In this document: piece by piece, positions 59,501-64,000 of the stretch
Layout of the letters: each line of letters starts with the position of its first letter
Position numbering within the stretch: position 1 is the first letter of the stretch
Assembly (NCBI RefSeq): GCF_036053395.1
Contig: NZ_CP107942.1
Span: forward strand, 7,954,501-8,018,500
Source of the DNA: Actinoplanes sp. NBC_00393
GTDB taxonomy: Bacteria; Actinomycetota; Actinomycetes; Mycobacteriales; Micromonosporaceae
Length of the DNA stretch: 64,000 nucleotides
Direction: 5' to 3'
The notes under the pieces: generated by a model
Told to the model about the DNA's origin: nothing
The model's database searches: none
What the model saw: the letters and a program-made list of their open reading frames with translations, nothing else
Translations under genes and position numbers: made by a program

Positions 59501-60300
59501 GGCCGGTCCAACCGGTCTGTCCGGCTCAGGTATTCCAACTGCGCGGCGGCAGACCACTCGGCGGCGAAACGCACTCCCGGATCGATGTCCGGATAGACCA
59601 GATCAACCACTGCCGCCGGGGTCGTCGCACCGGCCGCCATCGCGGCCTCCACCTGCGCGAGGCGCTCCCGGCGATGATCCAGATAGAAGTGGGCACGCTC
59701 GGCCGTGTCGCTTCGGGCCGGCCCGTGGCCAGGCAACATCAACACCTCGGGGTACGCGCTGAGCAGTCGCAAACTACTCAGGTACGCCCCGAGGTCACCG
59801 TCCGGCCGGGCCACCACCGTGGTCCCGCGCCCGAGAATCGTGTCACCGGTGAACATCGCGCGGTCGTTCCCACACTCGACGAGAAAACACACCGAATCAC
59901 TTGTGTGCCCCGGAGTGTCCATCACCTGTATTTCGAGTCCGTTCCCGCCGAGTCGCTCGTTCGGGTCCAACGGCTCACCGTTCCGGCAGTGGGCCGGGTC
60001 CGCGGCGAGCACGGCGGTCCCGCCGAGCAACTCGGAGAGCCGTTCGGCGCCCTCGACGTGATCATGGTGACCGTGTGTCACAAGAATGAACTGGAACGGT
60101 CCGAACTCAGCGATCCGCCGCAGGTGCCCCTCGTCCAGCGGACCGGGGTCGATCACCGTGGCGAAGTCGGCGCCGGGCGCACGCAGAATCCACGTGTTGG
60201 TGCCGTCCAGCGTCATCGGACCCGGGTTGGGCGCTCGCAGCAGCGTCACCCAACCCGGTAGCCGGTCGACCCCCGCCGACTCGGGCTCAGCACCCCCCAT
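59497..60300 (-). CDS. Metallo-beta-lactamase-fold hydrolase
   Basis: 267 residues. Metal-binding THGHHDHVEGAERL near 80, DTPGHTSDSVCF, TGDTILGRGTTVV and LPGHGPAR complete the MBL ligand set; the C-terminal helical domain (HRRERLAQVEAAMAAG) matches the LACTB2/Rv3677c-like group. Position beside RidA and crp agrees with Rv3677c. The ATG at 60300 follows TACGAT by 7 nt; a longer frame starting at 60369 lacks supporting signals. Confidence 0.88.
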   Translation of the reverse strand: MGGAEPESAGVDRLPGWVTLLRAPNPGPMTLDGTNTWILRAPGADFATVIDPGPLDEGHLRRIAEFGPFQFILVTHGHHDHVEGAERLSELLGGTAVLAADPAHCRNGEPLDPNERLGGNGLEIQVMDTPGHTSDSVCFLVECGNDRAMFTGDTILGRGTTVVARPDGDLGAYLSSLRLLSAYPEVLMLPGHGPARSDTAERAHFYLDHRRERLAQVEAAMAAGATTPAAVVDLVYPDIDPGVRFAAEWSAAAQLEYLSRTDRLDRP

Positions 60301-60307
60301 GACCCGA

Positions 60308-60313
60308 ATCGTA
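60308..60313 (-). promoter_or_regulatory. TACGAT -10 element, leaderless start for the MBL gene
   Basis: On the minus strand TACGAT is followed by a 7-nt spacer and ATG at 60300. Confidence 0.5.
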
Positions 60314-60394
60314 CGTCGCACCACGCCGATGGCCGAGACACGATGTCCGATGCGGTCACCTTCGGTCACCGAAAGCGGCCGAATCCCCCCAAGA

Positions 60395-60889
60395 TCAGGC
60401 CACTTCGGCGATGACTTCGACCTCGACCGGTGCTCCGAGCGGCAGTTCGCTCACGCCGACCGCGCTGCGAGCGTGCCGCCCCTGCTCACCGAGCACGTCG
60501 CCGAACAGGTTGGAGGCCCCGTTGATGACGGCCGGCTGTCCGGTGAAGCCCGGCGCGGACGCCACGAAGCCGGTCAGCTTGACGATCTTGACGAGCCGGC
60601 CCAGGCCGACCAGCGACTCGATCGCGGCGAGCGCGTTCAGGCCGCAGATCCGGGCGAGCTCGGTCGCCTCCTCCGGGGTGACCTCGGCGCCGACCTTGCC
60701 GGCCTTCGGCAGCTTGCCGTCGACCAGCGGCAGTTGGCCCGACACGTACACGTAGTTGCCGGACTGCACGGCGGGCACGTAGGCCGCCAGCGGCGGCACC
60801 ACCTTCGGCAGCGTCAGGCCCATTTCGGCGAGCTTGGCGTACGCGTCCACGCCGCCCTCACCGGCCACCGGCGGCGGCGTGGTCGTCAT
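60395..60889 (-). CDS. RidA-family protein
   Basis: 164 residues. YjgF/RidA fold with AYVPAVQSGNYVYVSGQLPL, ATELARICGLNALAAIES, and the C-terminal RSAVGVSELPLGAPVEVEVIAEV. The usual catalytic Arg region reads HARSAVGVSELP. Family members hydrolyse reactive enamine/imine intermediates. It is about 30 residues longer than typical because of an N-terminal extension. The ATG at 60889 overlaps the TGA of the DUF4177 gene (ATGA). Counterpart of Rv3678c. Confidence 0.85.
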   Translation of the reverse strand: MTTTPPPVAGEGGVDAYAKLAEMGLTLPKVVPPLAAYVPAVQSGNYVYVSGQLPLVDGKLPKAGKVGAEVTPEEATELARICGLNALAAIESLVGLGRLVKIVKLTGFVASAPGFTGQPAVINGASNLFGDVLGEQGRHARSAVGVSELPLGAPVEVEVIAEVA

Positions 60890-61041
60890 GACTTGGGCCG
60901 CTTCAGGTAGGCGACCAGCTGCTCCGGGTTCGGGCCGGGCACGACCTGGACCAGCTCCCAGCCGTCCTCGCCCCAGTTGTCGAGGATCTGCTTGGTCGCG
61001 TGGACCAGCAGGGGCACCGTCACGTACTCCCACTTCTGCAT
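60886..61041 (-). CDS. DUF4177 small protein
   Basis: 51 residues: MQKWEYVTVPLLVHATKQIL, then DNWGEDGWELVQVVPG, ending AYLKRPKS. The WEY...WELV pattern defines DUF4177. Function unknown; in mycobacteria a gene of this family (Rv3678A) occupies the same place next to ridA. Its TGA overlaps the RidA ATG. AGGAAG lies about 12 nt before the start. Confidence 0.85.
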   Translation of the reverse strand: MQKWEYVTVPLLVHATKQILDNWGEDGWELVQVVPGPNPEQLVAYLKRPKS

Positions 61042-61182
61042 GGCGTGGACTACTTCCTATCGGTATCAGTCGGGTACCGGCACAGCTTAGGACCCGGTGG
61101 ATCAGGTGGTTGGCTAGGCTGAGCGGGAATGCCTACCGAGAGCACGCATGCCATCACTGAGAGACACCGCACGGAGGGTGCC

Positions 61183-61998
61183 ATGACGCAGCACGCAGGT
61201 GGCGAGGGGTCCGGCCCACCCGAGCTGCCGGTCGCCGGCGGGCCACCACCGCCGCTCGTGCCGCACCACGGCCCGGATGCCGCGGGGGCGTCCGGACCAC
61301 TCCACGAGGACACCGCCGAGCACCCCACCCTCTTCCCACCGCCGGATCCCACCCAGGTGATCTCGCACGCGCCGCCGGAGGGCTGGCATCAGCCGCCGCC
61401 GGCCGGGCCGTGGCACGCCCAGCACGAGAAACCCGGTGAGTGGCGGCACCAGCCACCCGAGCACCTGGCCTTCGAGCACTCGCCGCCGGCCGAGGTCGGG
61501 CCGGAGCCGATCTGGGTGGGCCCGCCGACCGGGCACGCCGGGCTGCCGGGCGACCCGCGACGGCGTTCGACTGTCTTTCTCTCCCTGGCGTTCGCGGCCA
61601 CCCTGGTGCTCTGCGGCGGCGGCGCGGTCTCGGCGTACTTTCTGTTCCGCGACGCCGACAATCCGGGCTCGCCGGACCCGACGACCGCGGTCAACCGGTT
61701 CCTGACGGCCGTCTACACGCAACAGGACGCCACCGCCGCCGAGGATCTGGTGTGCCGTAAGTCTCGGGACACCACCCGGCTCGCCCAGCGGGTCGACCAG
61801 ATCAGCAGCTACGCGGAGAGCTACCAGGGCGCCGTCTTCCGGTGGGACGACCCCACCGTGGCCAGCAACGACGACGATCAGGCCACCGTCGGGGTACGGG
61901 TCGTGATGTCGACCGAGGACGAGAAGTCCGCCGCGCAGGACCTGGAATTCACCGTGATCCGCAAGTCCGGCTGGCTGGTCTGCGAGGTCTCCGGCTGA
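61183..61998 (+). CDS. Pro-rich bitopic membrane protein with NTF2-like domain
   Basis: 271 residues. About 145 residues of Pro/His/Gly-rich cytoplasmic head, one membrane helix ([21 protein letters not shown]), then a ~110-residue extracytoplasmic domain ([19 protein letters not shown] to [12 protein letters not shown]) of the same type as the protein at 22316-22858 (TAVNRFL/DAVVDSFL start, W-x-VC end). Function unknown. GGAGGGTG precedes the ATG by 4 nt. It is divergent from the DUF4177/RidA genes. Confidence 0.7.
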   Translation: MTQHAGGEGSGPPELPVAGGPPPPLVPHHGPDAAGASGPLHEDTAEHPTLFPPPDPTQVISHAPPEGWHQPPPAGPWHAQHEKPGEWRHQPPEHLAFEHSPPAEVGPEPIWVGPPTGHAGLPGDPRRRSTVFLSLAFAATLVLCGGGAVSAYFLFRDADNPGSPDPTTAVNRFLTAVYTQQDATAAEDLVCRKSRDTTRLAQRVDQISSYAESYQGAVFRWDDPTVASNDDDQATVGVRVVMSTEDEKSAAQDLEFTVIRKSGWLVCEVSG

Positions 61999-62008
61999 CC
62001 GGGCGCTC

Positions 62009-62014
62009 TACCGT
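62009..62014 (+). promoter_or_regulatory. TACCGT -10 element, leaderless start for the first ArsA-like gene
   Basis: TACCGT is followed by a 7-nt spacer and ATG at 62022. Confidence 0.5.
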
Positions 62015-62021
62015 TGAGGGC

Positions 62022-62972
62022 ATGGGCGAAAACCGGAACTGGCCGGAGCGGCTGCATGTGGTGACCGGCAAGGGCGGAACGGGCAAGACGAGCGTGGCCG
62101 CCGCCCTGGCCCTCGGTCTGGCCGCGGGTGGGCGGCGCACGCTGCTCGTCGAGGTGGAGGGCCGGCAGGGCATCGCTCAGCTGTTCGGTCTCGACCCGCT
62201 GCCGTACGCGGAGAAGCGGATCGCCACCACGACCGGCGGCGGTGAGGTCCGCGCCCTGGCCGTGGACCCCGAGGAGGCCCTCCTCGAGTACCTGGACATG
62301 TTCTACAAGCTGGGCGCGGCCGGCCGCGCGCTGCGCAAGGTCGGCGCCATCGACTTCGCCACCACGATCGCCCCGGGCCTGCGCGACGTGCTGCTCACCG
62401 GCAAGGTCAAGGAGGCGACCACCCGGTCCCGCGACGGCCGCCGGATGTACGACGCGGTGGTGCTCGACGCCCCGCCGACCGGCCGGGTCGGCCGCTTCCT
62501 GAACGTCACCGAGGAGACCGCCCGGCTGGTCAAGGTCGGTCCGATCAAGACGCAGAGCGAGAGCGTGGCGGCCCTGCTGCGCTCGCCGATGACCGCGGTG
62601 CACGTGGTCACCCTGCTCGAGGAGATGCCGGTCCAGGAGAGCCTGGACGCGATCGCCGAGCTCAGCGCCCTGCACATTCCGGTCGGCCGGGTCATCGTGA
62701 ACGGCGCCCGTCCGGCCCTGCTGCCGGCCGGGAAGGTGACCAAGGCGGAGATCAAGCGGGGTCTGACCGCGGCCGGGCTGCCCGCGTCGGCGGGCACCGT
62801 GAGCCAACTCGCATCCGAGGCACAGGCCCACCTCACCCGGCGGGAGCTGGAGGAGTCGCTGCGGATGGAGTTGGCCGAGCTGGGACGGCCGATGATCGAG
62901 CTGCCGCAGCTGCCGGACGGCGTGGACCTCGCCGGCCTGGAACTGTTCGCAGCCCGTCTGATGCGGGCTTGA
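62022..62972 (+). CDS. ArsA/Get3-like ATPase (Rv3679-type)
   Basis: 316 residues. P-loop VVTGKGGTGKTSVA at about 13-26 (deviant Walker A with signature Lys), LLVEVEGRQGIAQLFG, and switch II VVLDAPPTGRVGRFL. Helix-rich insert in the middle. These ATPases pair with the next gene product; in Mycobacterium tuberculosis the homologues Rv3679 and Rv3680 form a heteromeric Get3-like complex. Possible roles are membrane-protein handling or stress tolerance. No arsenic genes are nearby. Confidence 0.88.
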   Translation: MGENRNWPERLHVVTGKGGTGKTSVAAALALGLAAGGRRTLLVEVEGRQGIAQLFGLDPLPYAEKRIATTTGGGEVRALAVDPEEALLEYLDMFYKLGAAGRALRKVGAIDFATTIAPGLRDVLLTGKVKEATTRSRDGRRMYDAVVLDAPPTGRVGRFLNVTEETARLVKVGPIKTQSESVAALLRSPMTAVHVVTLLEEMPVQESLDAIAELSALHIPVGRVIVNGARPALLPAGKVTKAEIKRGLTAAGLPASAGTVSQLASEAQAHLTRRELEESLRMELAELGRPMIELPQLPDGVDLAGLELFAARLMRA

Positions 62973-62979
62973 TCCCTCG

Positions 62980-62985
62980 TACTCT
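62980..62985 (+). promoter_or_regulatory. TACTCT -10 element, leaderless start for the second ArsA-like gene
   Basis: TACTCT is followed by a 6-nt spacer and GTG at 62992. Confidence 0.45.
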
Positions 62986-62991
62986 GGAGTA

Positions 62992-64000
62992 GTGGCTGAT
63001 TTGACCGCACCGCGCCTCGACGTCGACGCGCTCCTCGCCGACCCGGCAATCCGCATCGTGGTGTGCTGCGGCTCCGGTGGGGTCGGCAAGACCACCACCG
63101 CCGCGGCGCTCGGACTGCGCGCCGCCGAAGTGCACGGACGCCGGACGGTCGTGCTCACCATCGACCCCGCCCGGCGGCTCGCCCAGTCCATGGGCCTGAC
63201 CGAGCTGGACAACACTCCCCGGCAGGTCAAGGGCATCGACGCGACCGCCAGCGGTGGCGAGCTGCACGCCATGATGCTGGACATGAAGCGCACCTTCGAC
63301 GAGGTGGTGGAGCAGCACACCAAGCCGGAGCGCGCCGCGGAGATCTTCGCGAACCCGTTCTACCAGGCCATGAGCTCGACCTTCGCCGGCACGCAGGAGT
63401 ACATGGCGATGGAGAAGCTGGGCCAGCTGCGGGCCGGCGACGAGTGGGACCTGATCGTGGTCGACACCCCGCCGTCGCGTTCCGCGCTCGACTTCCTGGA
63501 CGCGCCGGCCCGGCTCTCCCGGTTTCTCGACGGCCGGATGCTGCGGATGCTGCTGGCGCCCGCGCGGACCGGTGGGCGCAGCATGTTCAGCCTGGTCACC
63601 GCGTCGTTCGGGCTCTTCTCCCGGGCGGTGCAGAAGATCCTGGGCGCGCAGCTGCTCACTGACCTGTCCGGTTTCGTCGCCGCCCTGGACTCGATGTTCG
63701 GCGGTTTCCGGCAGCGCGCCGACCAGACGTACCGGATCCTGCAGGACCCGCAGACCGCGTTCCTGCTGGTCGCGGTGCCCGAGCGGGACGCGGTGCGGGA
63801 GGCGGCGTACTTCGCGGAGCGCCTGGTGGCCGAGCGGATGCCGCTGAGCGGCCTGGTGCTCAACCGGATGCATCAGACCGAGCCCTCCGGCCTGACGGCC
63901 GAGGAGAGCGAGGCAGCCGCCGAGCGACTGGAGGCCGACGCCGACCAGCGGTCGACCGCCGATGTGCTGCGCATTCACGCGGCACTGCTGCGGCAGACCG
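62992..64000 (+). CDS. ArsA/Get3-like ATPase, second subunit (3' end outside window)
   Basis: At least 336 residues; the frame runs off the window. P-loop VVCCGSGGVGKTTTAAALGL near 22-42, VVLTIDPARRLAQSMG (switch I region), and DLIVVDTPPSRSALDFLDAP (switch II). It is the Rv3680-type partner of the preceding gene, 19 nt away. The GTG at 62992 is preferred because TACTCT lies 6 nt upstream and the frame begins here. Confidence 0.88.
   Translation, partial: MADLTAPRLDVDALLADPAIRIVVCCGSGGVGKTTTAAALGLRAAEVHGRRTVVLTIDPARRLAQSMGLTELDNTPRQVKGIDATASGGELHAMMLDMKRTFDEVVEQHTKPERAAEIFANPFYQAMSSTFAGTQEYMAMEKLGQLRAGDEWDLIVVDTPPSRSALDFLDAPARLSRFLDGRMLRMLLAPARTGGRSMFSLVTASFGLFSRAVQKILGAQLLTDLSGFVAALDSMFGGFRQRADQTYRILQDPQTAFLLVAVPERDAVREAAYFAERLVAERMPLSGLVLNRMHQTEPSGLTAEESEAAAERLEADADQRSTADVLRIHAALLRQT

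Overview
The window is high-GC actinobacterial DNA, most likely from Actinoplanes or a close Micromonosporaceae relative. The signs are extreme third-position GC, frequent GTG/TTG starts, ESX/type VII secretion genes and two actinobacterial gene orders: dacB/ppa/tilS/hpt/ftsH/folE/folP/folB/folK/DUF3180, and marP/NUDIX/thioredoxin/nth/crp/MBL/RidA/DUF4177/ArsA pair. No RNA genes, insertion sequences or CRISPR arrays were recognised.

Layout. 1-2947: a DUF2520 Rossmann protein (cut by the window edge), a MidA/NDUFAF7-type methyltransferase and an orphan NuoD. 3146-9061: a low-complexity membrane protein and a glycine-betaine-type ABC transporter whose binding protein looks circularly permuted. 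9065-13578: membrane and hypothetical proteins, then DUF3180-folK-folB-folP on the minus strand. 13579-28259: an accessory island between folP and folE. Its plus-strand operon resembles a type IV secretion machine (VirB2-, VirB3-, VirB4-, VirB6-, VirB8- and VirB1-like proteins) with no relaxase or VirD4. It is followed by a type VII effector module (WXG100-like protein, toxin with a CD38-like ADP-ribosyl-cyclase domain, candidate immunity protein) facing an FtsK-like ATPase operon. 28260-37303: folE, ftsH, hpt, tilS, zinc protease, dacB and ppa. 37475-44406: a reduced ESX locus (eccD, eccC, mycP). 44686-50278: marP to crp. 50441-53862: an acyl-CoA-carboxylase-like pair in which both subunits have altered catalytic motifs. 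53863-54888: a gene-free kilobase with ten 63-bp repeats flanked by 88-bp inverted repeats. 54889-64000: Ser/Thr kinase, a large adenylate cyclase/AAA/TPR protein, MBL-fold hydrolase, RidA, DUF4177, a membrane protein and two ArsA-like ATPases (the last cut by the window edge).

How the genes fit together. The folate genes, normally contiguous, are split by the island. Within the island nearly every junction is an ATGA/GTGA overlap or a few bases, so the secretion genes are probably made as one unit from the promoter at 13676-13704. Fourteen operon-leading genes lack a usable Shine-Dalgarno and instead carry TANNNT 6-8 nt before the start codon, the known actinobacterial leaderless signature; several start sites were chosen on that basis. 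All functional calls come from reading motifs and gene order; no database search was run.
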